Origin: Alnus glutinosa
Taxonomy: Eukaryota > Streptophyta > Magnoliopsida > Fagales > Betulaceae
DNA: 64,000 bases
Reading direction: 5' to 3'
Assembly: GCF_958979055.1 (NCBI RefSeq)
Contig: NC_084890.1
Coordinates: forward strand, 682,001-746,000
Both the position numbers and the translations under genes were made by a program. Shown one piece after another: positions 24,369 to 34,658 of this stretch; positions within the stretch are counted from its first letter, which is position 1, and each line of letters begins with the position of its first letter. The notes below the pieces were generated by a model. It ran no database searches. It was not told the origin of the DNA and was given only the letters and a program-made list of their open reading frames with translations.

Positions 24369-25529
24369 ATGAAGGGTCATATATACCAAAAGAAGAACAA
24401 GGAATTCGCTCAACAAAAGAGGACGACTCTCCCGCTAGAGCTCATCATCGAGATACTTTCCCTACTACCCGTCAAGTCTCTGGTTCGTTTTTTGTACGTT
24501 TCGAAGTCATGGTTCGCCCTCATAATCAACGACTCATATTTCATCAAGTTGCATCTCAATCGCTCTAGAGAACGCACCCTCATTTTAGTGGCCGACAAGC
24601 CACGTTATTTTCACTTGGTCAACTTTTCCATCGATGATCGGTTCGGCGAGGCCATGAAGATCAAACAGCCACTGCACCACTTAAAATCCACGGAGATTGT
24701 AGACTCTTGCAATGGCCTGGTTTGCATCAGAAACTATGATGTTGGCGTCGATGAGTTTGTGATATGGAACCCATTAATCAGAAAATACAAGAAATTACCC
24801 TCTATGCCTAGAGAAAAGGCTGAAAAGCTTAGTTCTGATTACTTAGCATTTGGATACGACTGGGTCAACGACGACTACAAGGTTTTAAGGTTTTTGAACT
24901 TCCATCAACAGGCTAGGCTTGAGTGTGTAGGGGATGGAAGAAGAGTTTATTCTCTTGACATATACAGTCTGAGAGAAAACTCTTGGAGAATAGTGGAAGA
25001 AGAATGGCCTATTGAGGAACCGTATTCTTTATCGGGCCCGGCCATTTTCTCTAACGGTGCTTTCCATTGGGTGGCTACTCATCGGACAACGGACTTAAAA
25101 AAGGAGCATGTCGCATTTGATCTCAGCACTGAAAAATTTCGAGTGCATGCATTTCCCGTTAATTCTTTTATCAGAGGACGTGTCTATTTGGTGGACTTGG
25201 GAGGATGGCTCTGTGCAGTTTTTCTGGATATATGTGAAGTTTGGATGATGAAGGAGTACGGGGTAAGCAGTAGTTGGACACTGCTTTATTGGGTGCAACC
25301 AGCTTTTTCCAACTTGCCACCCTTAGTGTTCTCGCATGAAGGCAAAGAGGTTCTTACGGCAGAACTTGTAGATAATAAATGCGTGGAACTCTATTGGTAT
25401 GACATAAAAAACAAGACACGCAGGATTGTTGAGATTCAGAATATGCCCAACGGTCTCTTTCTACCATACACTTGTGTGGGAAGCACAGTCCTTCTTCTCG
25501 ATGCTACTAGCGACAATTATCTTCAATAA
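24369..25529 (+). CDS. F-box protein with FBA domain, copy A
   Basis: Intronless, 386 residues, as is usual for plant F-box/FBA genes of the CPR1 and At3g06240 type. The F-box covers residues 21-62 (LPLELIIEILSLLPVKSLVR start, then SKSWFALI), the part that binds SKP1 in an SCF ubiquitin ligase. The F-box-associated region covers about 105-375, with SCNGLVCI (113-120), IWNPLIRKYKKLP (132-144), FGYD (161-164), YKVLR, SNGAFHW (228-234) and AFDLSTEKF (249-257); it would bind the target protein. The ATG at 24369 is the first in the frame and is conserved in the other copies. Copy A differs from copy B by ten residues and one silent base, mostly in the FBA region. The target is unknown. Confidence 0.95.
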   Translation: MKGHIYQKKNKEFAQQKRTTLPLELIIEILSLLPVKSLVRFLYVSKSWFALIINDSYFIKLHLNRSRERTLILVADKPRYFHLVNFSIDDRFGEAMKIKQPLHHLKSTEIVDSCNGLVCIRNYDVGVDEFVIWNPLIRKYKKLPSMPREKAEKLSSDYLAFGYDWVNDDYKVLRFLNFHQQARLECVGDGRRVYSLDIYSLRENSWRIVEEEWPIEEPYSLSGPAIFSNGAFHWVATHRTTDLKKEHVAFDLSTEKFRVHAFPVNSFIRGRVYLVDLGGWLCAVFLDICEVWMMKEYGVSSSWTLLYWVQPAFSNLPPLVFSHEGKEVLTAELVDNKCVELYWYDIKNKTRRIVEIQNMPNGLFLPYTCVGSTVLLLDATSDNYLQ

Positions 25530-25654
25530 GGATGGCAAGGTAAAAAAAAAATGTGCCAAGGTTTTACTCTACCATGTTCAATAAGGATGGCAAGGTAAAA
25601 TAAAATGTGCCAAGGTTTTATTCTAGCTACCATGTTCAATAAGGAGGCGCACAA

Positions 25655-25708
<54 letters not shown>

Positions 25709-26695
25709 TGTGGCATGATGGCCTAGTCAGATGATCTTGGTGCGCATGTTTTAAGAGGATGTGCTAGTCATGGGTTTCTTTTTCTTTTTCTTTTTTGAAT
25801 TGAGTATTCAGTTGAATTAATTTTTTTGCCGGGGTCATGTATTACCAATTTCTATATCTATAATTTGGAGTTGTTTTGTCTTTCTTGGTATCATTTTTTT
25901 TTTGTAAGTCTTTCTTGGTATCATTTAGTAATTAGTATTCATACACTCATTTTCTTGTCTCCGGAAGGAAAAGAGTTAATAGTATACATTTTCTTATTTT
26001 TATGAGTTTTATTTAATCTTCTCAACAAATATTATCATGACAGTTTTTGTGTATGTGATGTGAGACAAATTAAAACAACCAAAAAAATTAAAAAAAAAAA
26101 AATCTGTCGCAAGTTGCTTAGGCTAGAGACTAAGACAGATGATAACTTGGCTTGAATATTAAACAATATATACAAACTTGTATAAACTTGACCCGAATTA
26201 GTAAATGATTGAGAACTCGCTCGTATAAGGATCAACTTGTTTATTAAAGCTTGACTCGTGTGTATGTGTGTACGTAACCTATAAGTAACAAATAACAATT
26301 ACCAAATAAATATTGAGTAGTAATAAATAATTGATTATATTTATATTAAATAGTAAAAGTAAATAGAAGCAATATTTAATCTGTTAATTATATGATCTAA
26401 TGACAATTGACAATTCATATACTTAATATCTCAATCATATTATTCATACAATATAATGAATATATAATCATATAATAATATAATATTGTGCCATATGATA
26501 TACACTTATTATATAGATGGATAAGATTTTTTTTATTTTTATTTTATTTTTATTATTATTCTTTTTTTTGGACTTGGCCACACAAGAGGGGGGAGGGGGA
26601 TTTGAACTAGTGATCTTTGCTTCATGAATCGTGGTCCCGAGCCAATTGAATTATCCTTTGGGAACGATGGATATGACTATGAGATATGATACATT
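25530..26695. other. 3' flank of F-box gene A
   Basis: It holds the tandemly doubled 60-base unit, a (TA)n tract at 25658-25705, and AT-rich DNA shared with block B. No further gene. A GATTTGAACTAGTGATC string near 26609 recalls a tRNA T-arm read in reverse, but no cloverleaf can be drawn. Confidence 0.5.
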
Positions 26696-28828
26696 TGTTA
26701 AAATATATTATTATCTTTCCTAATATGATTTATTTCCTACCTTAAATATTTTAGGGTTTCTTGGTCATTACTCATAGTCTTTCTATATATAAAGGTCTCT
26801 TGTAATATGTTATACGAATAACAAGATTCAACACAATGTAGTCTTTAATATATTTTCGCTATTTCTCTTCCGTTCTCTTCTCTTTCACATATATTCTCTA
26901 TTTCATATATTTATTTTAACGGGATATCAGAGCCACTTTCTTGAGGCCTTCAATAAATGACATTGATGTTTCCAGGCGTCCTTCATGTGTTCTGCGATTG
27001 TCTCATAATTCTAGTCATCCGCACGACGCTTCACATCTTTAAAATTGATGTCAGTCCCTTCTATGCCTTCATCGCAGGAATCAGGTCTGCAAGGTCTAGA
27101 TCTCATGATTTGGGGAAGATCTGTCGTCAAGGACAGCCACACGCGCCTCCATGCACCACGCCAACTTTCTGCTCCTGGTGCCATGCGCCTCCAACAAGGC
27201 TAATTCCCTCCGTGATAGCACCAACCCGTAGATCAGACGCAGAGCTGTCTAGGACCGTCCCAACGTCTCCATCGGACCCCTCATGCACTACCACGCGCTG
27301 TTCAAAGTTTTGGACCTCAAGTTCACGACTCCAAGCGCAACCAGTTCTGCCACGCAACCTGCTGCCGCTTCAGTCCACCAATCATCCCGGTTGCAGTACC
27401 ACTGTGTAGATCCGCCGCCGAGAATTCTAGCGATATCCATAATGTCTCTATCAGAGCATCCACACGCCATCACGCGCTGCTTGAAGTCTCTGGATCTTTG
27501 CTCCATGCTCCCCCTCGTGATTTGTTTGCCTCGCTCAAGCCGCCGTACTGTGGATCTTCCGCCATCGATTTGAATTCTGAAAAGATCTCCCTAGGACAAG
27601 ATTCAACGCTCTACCACTCGCCTCCTAAGTCCTCTACACATTGGATTCCGCCGGTGAGGCACGTGTATAACACACGCCAGATCTACTCTCCCTTCTAGTT
27701 GACAAATGTCAATCTCTCAGGGGTGCACGTCAGCCCTAGCAGTCCTGCAGCACCACCGCCACGTCAGCACTTCCGACCCAGTCCAAATTCGTCAGCCCGT
27801 TGAACCAGGTTAGACACAGGTCTTTTCATTCCATATCACCAAACCAACCGGCCCACACTTGTCAACCCGAACTCACGGGTTAGACCCGGTTCCTCCAGAC
27901 ATTTCTAACCGATCCACATTTGTCAACCCGGCCCAGCGGGTTAGACTTGGTTCACTTAATTTTGGTTCAGACCATATTCAATGGTCCATGGGTTTTGGTC
28001 TATTTGTGGCCCAATTGCGTATTAGGCTCCATTCTCAGCCCAATTCAAGGACCAAGCATTCACTGCCACCAGCAACTACCACCATCTGCTGTCGGCCGCC
28101 AGCAGCCGCCGTCCTCCGCTGCCTGCCACCACTCTCCAACCTCTTTTGGTTTTTTGTTTGCCTATTTTGTTGTGATCTGTGGCTCAATTCATTGGTGAAA
28201 CTTGGCATAATATGGTTAGGCCCTTCACAGGATTAACGGCTAATTTCTGTTTCTGACTATCATTGTAAGTTGCGGTTTGACCTCTCATTGGATTAACAGA
28301 TATTCTCCGTTCTCTGACCGTCTCCTTTAGTCTTTTGGCACAATGTGGTTTGACCATTCACAAGATTAATAGTTAGTTTCTGTTCTCTGACCATCATTGT
28401 CAGTTGCGGCTTGGCCCCTCATGGGATTAATGGCTAGTCTCTATTCTCCAGCCATCACTTTTAGCTTTTCTCGCCAGCATCATTTTGATCCAACCATAGA
28501 ATACTTCGGCTGCATTTAAATCCGGTTTCTAATTTCAAACTTAATATTTCAGAATTTTTCACCTTGAGTTTGAGGAGGGATGTTAAAATATATTATTGTC
28601 TTTTCTATTATGATTTGTTTCCTACCTTAATTAGTCTTCTTTCCTACCTTAAATACTTTGAGGTTTATTGGTCACTACTTATAGTCTCTCTATATATAAA
28701 GGTCTCTTGTAATATGTTATACGAATAACAAGACTCAATACAATGTAGTCTTTAATATATTTCCGCTCTTTCTCTTATGTTCTCTCTCTCTTTCACCTAT
28801 ATTCTCTATTTCATATATTTATTTAACA
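26696..28828 (+). mobile_element. non-autonomous LTR retrotransposon, copy A
   Basis: A 5-base duplication ACATT (26691-26695 and 28829-28833) flanks LTRs at 26696-26921 and 28581-28828, starting TGTTAAAATATATTA and ending TTTAACA (TTTAACG in the 5' LTR). The primer-binding site ATATCAGAGCCA, matching the 3' end of initiator tRNA-Met, follows the 5' LTR. The polypurine tract TGAGGAGGGA sits directly before the 3' LTR. The 1.66-kb interior is GC-richer and has no gag, protease, integrase or reverse transcriptase motifs, so it depends on a partner. Its length is between a TRIM and a LARD. It is present at the same site in block B and so predates that duplication. Confidence 0.93.
28200..28470. 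repeat. degenerate tandem repeat in the LTR element, about 65-75-bp unit
   Basis: Four units share TTGGC or TGCGG, then GTTTGACC or a variant, TCA(C/T)(A/G)(A/G)GATTAA, CTGTTCTCTGACC or a variant, and CATCATTGT. They lie just before the polypurine tract and recur in block B. Confidence 0.7.
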
Positions 28829-28833
28829 ACATT

Positions 28834-29474
28834 GACATCCTAAGAAAAACCTTTGCACACATGATAACTTTTACTTTTATTTATTTTTATTTAAAAAAAA
28901 AAAAAAAAAAACTAAAGCTAGCTAGGGGTTGACCACCACATGGGCAAGGTGGTCAGAAGTTGTGTCTTAGGTTGGCAAAAAATCATATTTTTCAAAAATA
29001 ATGTTATAAGTCAGATGATATTATATGATTCATAATTCATAAAACATTTTATATATGAGATCCCATTGAATGTGTTGTAAAATTCAAATTTTGTAGCCTC
29101 CAATAAAATTCTGACACATCATTTAAACAAATATTAAATATTAAACATGAAAACACCAGATTTTATATATATATATATATAAAAAAAAAAAAAAAAAAAA
29201 AACAAAACCAATAAACAAGAGAATACTTTTTGAGTTTTCTTCCTTCCAAAGGACACCCCCCCTCCCCCTCCCCAAACTCGGATCTGCCCAAGAATGCTGA
29301 GGAAAGATAAAATCAAGGGGAAAAGACAACTATCCAGTCGTTGGAATCTGCCAAAAGCCACCTTACCTAAGAATTAGTTCATATTTTAAGATACAATATT
29401 AAATAAACCTTACTTAAGATTCTATTTTATTTTTTTTGAAAAAAAAGAAAAAAAGAAAAAGAAGAAGAAGAAGA
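28834..29474. other. spacer between LTR element and fold-back element
   Basis: No gene. It includes the fragment GTCAGATGATATTATATGAT near 29012, also found at 2.6-2.8 kb, and a (TA)n plus poly(A) tract at 29165-29200. Confidence 0.45.
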
Positions 29475-30165
29475 GAAAATACAGTTTAACCCCTCCAAAT
29501 TACTAGACATTCTATGGATAGCCTCCTAAACTATCAACGCTTGGATTCTGACCCTAAACTACAAAAACTTTTGAAAAATGCTCAATTTGACGAAATATCC
29601 CCATATTACCCTTGCCACCTATCATTTTTCAATTAAAAAAAAGTACAAATTAAATTTAAAATTAAAAAAAATTAAAAAAAAAAACTAAAAACAAAAATTA
29701 AAAAATTAAAAAACAAAAAAAATCAATAAATAAATTGAGAATAATCTCAGTTGATTAAAATTTTATTTTAATTTTTAATTTTTTAATTTTTATCTTTTCT
29801 CAAAATAAAATATGAACTCATTTTTTTTATAAAAAAAAAAAAAAAGATTTAATCATTTTAGAAAATCATTCTTTTTATATTTTTTTTTAAAAAAAAATTA
29901 ATAACACAATTTTTGTCATATAGCAAAAAAATTGGTTTTAAATTTTTAGTTTTTTAGTTTTTTTTTTTTTAAAAAATTAATTTAATTTCTATTAGTTTTA
30001 ATTCAAAAATGACACATCGCAGGGATAATATGAGAATATTTTGCCAAAATAGGTATTTTTCAAAGGTTTTGATAATTTGAGAAGCCAGAGTCCAAGCATT
30101 GATAGTTCAGGGAACTATCCGTAGAATGACTAGTAGTTTAGGAGGTTAAATTGTATTTTTCTAAA
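29475..30165. mobile_element. fold-back element with about 160-bp arms, copy A
   Basis: The left arm, from AATACAGTTTAACCCCTCC through CATTCTATGGATAG, CAACGCTTGGATTCTG and ATATCCCCATATTACCC, is inverted at the right end as the reverse complement of CAAGCATTGATAGTTC, CTATCCGTAGAATGAC and GGAGGTTAAATTGTATTTTT. The middle is AT-rich. Copies lie at the same place in blocks B and C. The ends border on A-rich DNA, so the target duplication cannot be read. Confidence 0.75.
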
Positions 30166-30339
30166 AAATTAAAAAAAAAAAAAAAAGAAAAAAAAAAAAG
30201 AAAAGAAAAGTTATATCACATTTTAAGATTCAAAATCACATGATACTTATTAGTTAAGAATTGTTATAAAAAAAAAAGTAAAAAAACATTATCATTTGAT
30301 ACATAGGACCGTATGATTATCAATAATTATCATTGTTAG

Positions 30340-31215
30340 TGTTTTCAGTAGGATTTAACCCTAGCCGCCAGGGTTTGAGAGAGCGTAGAGAGAGAGCGAG
30401 GAAAATGAGATTTGTGTTCGGGGAGGATGGAGGCGCCATGCTTCCCTCCTTCCATGGTGATTTAAGTTTCTTGTTTTGGTTTTCTTCTAGTCCTTTTAGG
30501 GCTATGGTGTTTTGTTTTGTTTTTATTTATTTGGCTTTTCAGCCAGGAAGGCATCGGAAAGCGGCACCGGCGATAACTGGCGGGGTTTTCTTCTTTCTTC
30601 ATCTACTTTTGAAGCATGATCTGTGTCTATTCGCCGGATCCTGCACGACACGCGCCCTCTATGGTGTTTGTCGACATCCTCTGGTTCTGCCTCCTCAAGC
30701 CACGACCTTGTCGGACTTTAGTGCTCGACGCGTGGCCAGCACGCGCCAGGGATCTTCTCTTTGGGCAGCAGCGCGTGAGGGTCACACTCCATCTTCGAGA
30801 TCGTGACCGGTGGTTTCTAGCGGCCATATGCTGCTGTAGGGTTCTTGGGGATGACACGCGCCGTCTTCGACGATGACAATTGTTCTCTAACGTCAAATTT
30901 ATGTTTTCTGTTTTGTTGTATGTTAGTTTGGTTTTTGCAAGTCTGTCTGTTAGATTTTCAGATATTATTGAACTTTTTATGGCTTGTTAGCTAGATCAGC
31001 CATCTTTTATTTATTGTAGAGCTTTATTGTTAAAGAGTGGCTCATATGTCTATTAATAATATTTGGTATTTGTAGCTAGCACCCAAGTTAGAATTTTTTT
31101 TGGCTTAGTGTGTAGAGAGTTTGTACCTTTTTTCACTGTATTTACCTTCAGGCGTCTAATATATCAATGCAAGGTAGCTCGGTTTTTCTGTTTAAAAAAA
31201 AAAAAAAAAAACTTA
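30340..31215 (+). mobile_element. poly(A) retroposon, LINE-derived, copy A
   Basis: It starts with CCTAGCCGCCAGGGTTTGAG and a GA-rich leader, has a GC-rich middle, and ends with GCGTCTAATATATCAATGC, TTTTTCTGTTT and a run of A. The layout matches the LINE-like insert at 20800-21835. The forward open frame of 157 codons has no known domain and is probably chance. The TSD is not clear. Confidence 0.6.
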
Positions 31216-31663
31216 ATCTATGTTAGTTAATATTTATATTGAGTATTGCTATAATTTTCTTTCATTAGATACATGAGAATCATTAGATCACAATTTAAAA
31301 TTTTAAAGTATTACAGTATGTGTTTACATAATTACAAATTAAGCAATGATTAGTAAACAATTAAGGATGTGTTTTGGCTTCAAACCAACATAACCAAATA
31401 CAAATTATAAAGAGAAAAAGTACCATTTGATCTCAAGCTTATTTGCTTATAGAAAGATAAATATAAAATTCGAAAAGACACATTTAATCAATTTGTTAGC
31501 ATTTTCTCCTGGTGTATGTAAAGTTGTAAACGTTAAAGAACGGTTCTGGCGAGCCTGGTGGATTTTATCTGTCCAACTTGTGAAGGGGCTAAGCTATCAA
31601 GCTAAAGCCCATATTATGTTTGATGCGAAATTGGGCTGGGCTTCACTACAAAAAAAATTGTTT

Positions 31664-31722
31664 TTCGCCACTTGCAGTTCGCCACGTGTATGGTCACTGT
31701 ACACGTGGCGAACTGTTGGCCG
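31664..31722. repeat. subterminal hairpin in CACTA end
   Basis: AGTTCGCCACGTGTA and TGTACACGTGGCGAACT face each other across a short loop, giving a nearly perfect stem. Inverted subterminal repeats are where CACTA transposases bind. Confidence 0.7.
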
Positions 31723-32039
31723 CGTGCAAGTGGCCACGTAAATACACGCGGTGGGTCCGGTTGACACTAACTGCACAATTGGCCGCGCGTATTTTAATAC
31801 ACGCGGCCAACGGTTGGCCGCGTGTATTATTATACACGTGGCAATATGTTTTTTTTTTTAAAAAAAATAATAATAATAATTTTTTATTTAATTTAAATCT
31901 GTATTTAATTATTTTTTAAATAATTGATTGTATTTTTAATTTAATTCTTTACTTTTAGAGGAAAAAAATATAATAACTGAAAAAAAAAAAAAAAAAAAAA
32001 AAATTGAAGAGGAAAACACGTACGAGCAAGTTCAGTAGG

Positions 32040-32358
32040 GAGAGAGAGAGAGAGAGAGATATATATATAGAGAGAGAGCGAGAGAGAGAGATACAGAGAG
32101 AGAGAGACAGAGAGAGAGAGAGATACAGAGAGAGAGAACACACTGTGAGAGAGAGAGAGCGAGAGACAGAGAGAGACAGAGATACAGAGAGAGAGAGAGA
32201 GAGAGCGATACAGAGAGAGAGAGAGAGAACACACCGTGAGAGAGCGAGAGACAGAGAGAGAGAGAGAGAGCGATACAGAGGAGAGAGAGAGAGCGGTACA
32301 GAGAGAACACACCGTGAGAGAGAGAGAGAGAGAGAGAGCGATACGTATCAACCGGATA

Positions 32359-32404
<46 letters not shown>

Positions 32405-32443
32405 CAAGAGACAGAGAGATACAGAGGAGAGAGAGAGAGAGAA
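32040..32443. repeat. 400-bp (GA)n-rich array
   Basis: Almost only GAGAGA with ATACAGA, AACACACYGTGAG and GCGATAC interruptions that recur in order, so it grew partly as a higher-order repeat. The open frames on both strands (Arg/Glu-rich one way, Ser/Leu-rich the other) are a product of this repeat. Confidence 0.9.
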
Positions 32444-33368
32444 CATCAGAATATGCATGTATTTAACGATTTTTTTTTTTTTTTCATTTGAAACTACTGT
32501 GCAGTGGCGCGCGGGACAATTCCCGTGTGCCACTGCTATCTTCACAAATTCTGAAAGCCACGCGGCCAGTTATCTTATACGTATATATACATAATAAAAT
32601 TTACTTTTATTAATATATATTTAATAAAAACAATTAGCCATGTGTATTTAATACACGTGGCCATATACAAAACTTAATAAAATTTGTTTTTATTAATATA
32701 TATTTAATAAAAACAATTGGCCACGTGTATTAAATACATGAACATGGCAACGCTACATGTATGGTTGCATTGTTTACCGATTTAAGAAAAAATGTATTTT
32801 AACTTTTATTTACATAATTCAATGAATTGTGTTTTTAACTTTTTGTTTAGATACTTTGGCAAAGTTACAAAAAGCTAATTAATTGAGAATGATTGGCTCC
32901 TAAAAGTAAGGTTTAGGTAAATTTTAGTTAAAATTCACAAAAATCATCGTTTATCGAGCTCCCCTCTTACTCTCTATTATAATACTTAAAAGTCCGTGAA
33001 GCAACCCAATACTCGACTAGAGAAGAGCTATTGGAGCTAAGAAGGATTATACTCACCGGCCGGTCCATCCAGAAATCATTTAGCTTTTAAAGTAAATAAA
33101 TGCAAGCTAACGGATTCGATTCAAAGGAGACGAAAACCGACGACGTCATTAATTTCCAGTTAATACATATATAAAAACAAAACCGAAGTCATAAATTTTA
33201 GCCCTTATCAGACACTAGCAGCTTCTACATAATAAAGAGAAATGCCAAACGTGAGCCTTTTGTCCGTCTTATATCCGTCTCTTTCCAGCGTGGCACTGAC
33301 AATGAAGTTAAAAATTTTGAACTCAAATGGGAAAGACACAGGCCACTGAAATAATTTGCGCCATTAGC

Positions 33369-33655
33369 ACATTTTCCCCCCAAATTTTCTCCCCTTTCTC
33401 TTTCCCTCAAAAATCTCCTTCCCCATTTTCCGGCCGATCTCCAGCTTTTCCGGCACTCCGATTTGCCTCCGTTTTCGGCGCCTTGCTCTGTCACAGAAGT
33501 TCACAAACCAGACCCGCGACATTTTCCCCCAACATTTTTCTCCCTTTCTCTTCCCTCAAAAATCTCCTTCCCCCATTAATCGGCCGATCTCCCCCTTTTC
33601 TGGCGCTCCGATTTGCCCCCGTTTCCGACACCCAGCTCTGTCACAGACTGGCACC
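33369..33655. repeat. 150-bp tandem duplication inside the MULE-like element
   Basis: CATTTTCCCCC, CTCAAAAATCTCCTTCCCC, CGGCCGATCTCC, CACTCCGATTTGCC (second unit CGCTCCGATTTGCC) and GCTCTGTCACAGA occur in order twice. Parts of a third, shorter unit appear at 33800-33915 (TTCCGGCCGATCTCC, TCCGATTTGCCCCC). Confidence 0.75.
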
Positions 33656-34216
33656 AGATCTCCGACGCCGCCCAGATCGACCGGGTTTCTCGACGACCCA
33701 CCCACCCAGCTCTCTCGATCTCTCGAACCCAGCATAGACCGGCCGTCCCGGCACAGACCGGACCGGATCTCCGACGCATTCCGTTTCCAGCTCTGATTTT
33801 CACCCATTTCCGGCCGATCTCCCCCATCTCTGGCAATCTCCACCGCCGACCGAGCTCCCCCCGTTTCCGGCTCCGATTTGCCCCCATTTCCGGCGGAACT
33901 CCCCCCTTTTCTGACGCCGGCCGCGGTAAGTTTGCATATTTCATAGCCTTGAAATTTGTAAGTTTATTGTAAATTTTCACCATGGTATGCTGTGCTTATT
34001 TGGTGGGCTGGTTTAGGCTTAAAATTATCCATCAATTGCTTAAGACACTATAAATGTCACGGCTTTATCCAGCTGCAATATTGATAATTTGGTGTTGTAA
34101 TTACTAAATAGATGTAGATATATGACTGTATTGGTAGTTTGTGGGGGGCAGATTTTAGTTGTTGGTAAGGAACCAAAATATTTGTGAACACATTTACAGG
34201 TTCTAAATTCTGAAGT

Positions 34217-34658
34217 TAAAATCAGGTTTCTATCCATATGTTCCATTATAGGTTACCAATGTCATCTTAAATTTCCAACTTACTGTAAGAAGAAAGAAAT
34301 AGGAAAAAAAAAAGCTGTTTGTTGTTGATTCCTTATAAATGTCAAAAGATTGTAAGATATACAACAAATTGGCATTTTATGTTTTATAAATGAACTCCAT
34401 TGATTGTAGAAGGAATGCCTTTTAGCTAATTCTTGCACATGTATGCATGCACTGAATTTTGTTCTTTCGATAAAAACATTGTTATTTGAATGTGATCTTT
34501 CTAGACTGCAGTACGGGCATGTTTGTGATCAGTTTGATATCTGTTTTAACCAGATTGGATTTAGATCATTTGTACTGCACTGTCCCCTGCAATGGCAATC
34601 TGATTCATGTGTATATTCAGATGAAATAATGGAACATGTGGATAGAAACCTGATTTTA
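34217..34658. repeat. 31-bp inverted repeat, 380-bp spacer
   Basis: TAAAATCAGGTTTCTATCCA at 34217 continues to TGTTCCATT at 34247. Its reverse complement, with one mismatch, is at 34628-34658. It lies inside the MULE-like element and may be the ends of a nested element. Confidence 0.7.

Larger units (their letters stand above)
23317..31643 (+). repeat. F-box duplication block A
   Basis: It begins ATGAACATGGCAACGCTAC and ends GGGCTGGGCTT, where a CACTA-type end abuts. It contains an F-box gene, an LTR retrotransposon, a fold-back element and a poly(A) retroposon in the same order and orientation as block B. By eye the two blocks differ at only a few per cent of positions. Block A alone has a tandem doubling of about 60 bases just after its F-box stop codon (25530-25650). 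Confidence 0.92.
31644..32737. mobile_element. CACTA-type element, one end only
   Basis: The left end CACTACAAAAAAAATTG is the standard terminus of plant En/Spm (CACTA) transposons. It is followed by subterminal repeats in both directions (GCCACGTGTA, GGCCGCGTGTAT, TACACGTGGC). Such repeats recur at 32637-32735, but the expected TTTTGTAGTG right end is missing. The sequence runs straight into the first bases of block B. It is a truncated or rearranged element with no transposase. Confidence 0.75.

Noticed and set aside
24410-25298. Minus-strand frames of 62 and 67 codons inside the F-box genes
   Set aside because: Antisense shadows of the coding strand, repeated in copy B only because the genes are duplicates.
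26590-26660. tRNA gene read in reverse
   Set aside because: A T-arm-like GATTTGAAC is present but acceptor and anticodon stems cannot be paired.
26957-28236. Several open frames (up to 150 codons) inside the LTR retrotransposon, repeated at 41204-42330
   Set aside because: They overlap each other on both strands, have no domain, and are open because the interior is GC-rich. Conservation between blocks reflects recent duplication.
30333-30876. 157- and 86-codon frames, repeated at 44445-44988
   Set aside because: They lie in the poly(A) retroposon and the longer frame is broken in the block C copy.
31941-32594. Open frames of 92-196 codons on both strands (Arg/Glu-rich or Ser/Leu-rich)
   Set aside because: They are translations of the GA array; any frame of GAGAGA stays open.
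33327-33983. Overlapping 119-136-codon frames on both strands
   Set aside because: The stretch is GC- and CT-rich with an internal 150-base duplication; it may be captured 5' gene sequence but no protein can be named.
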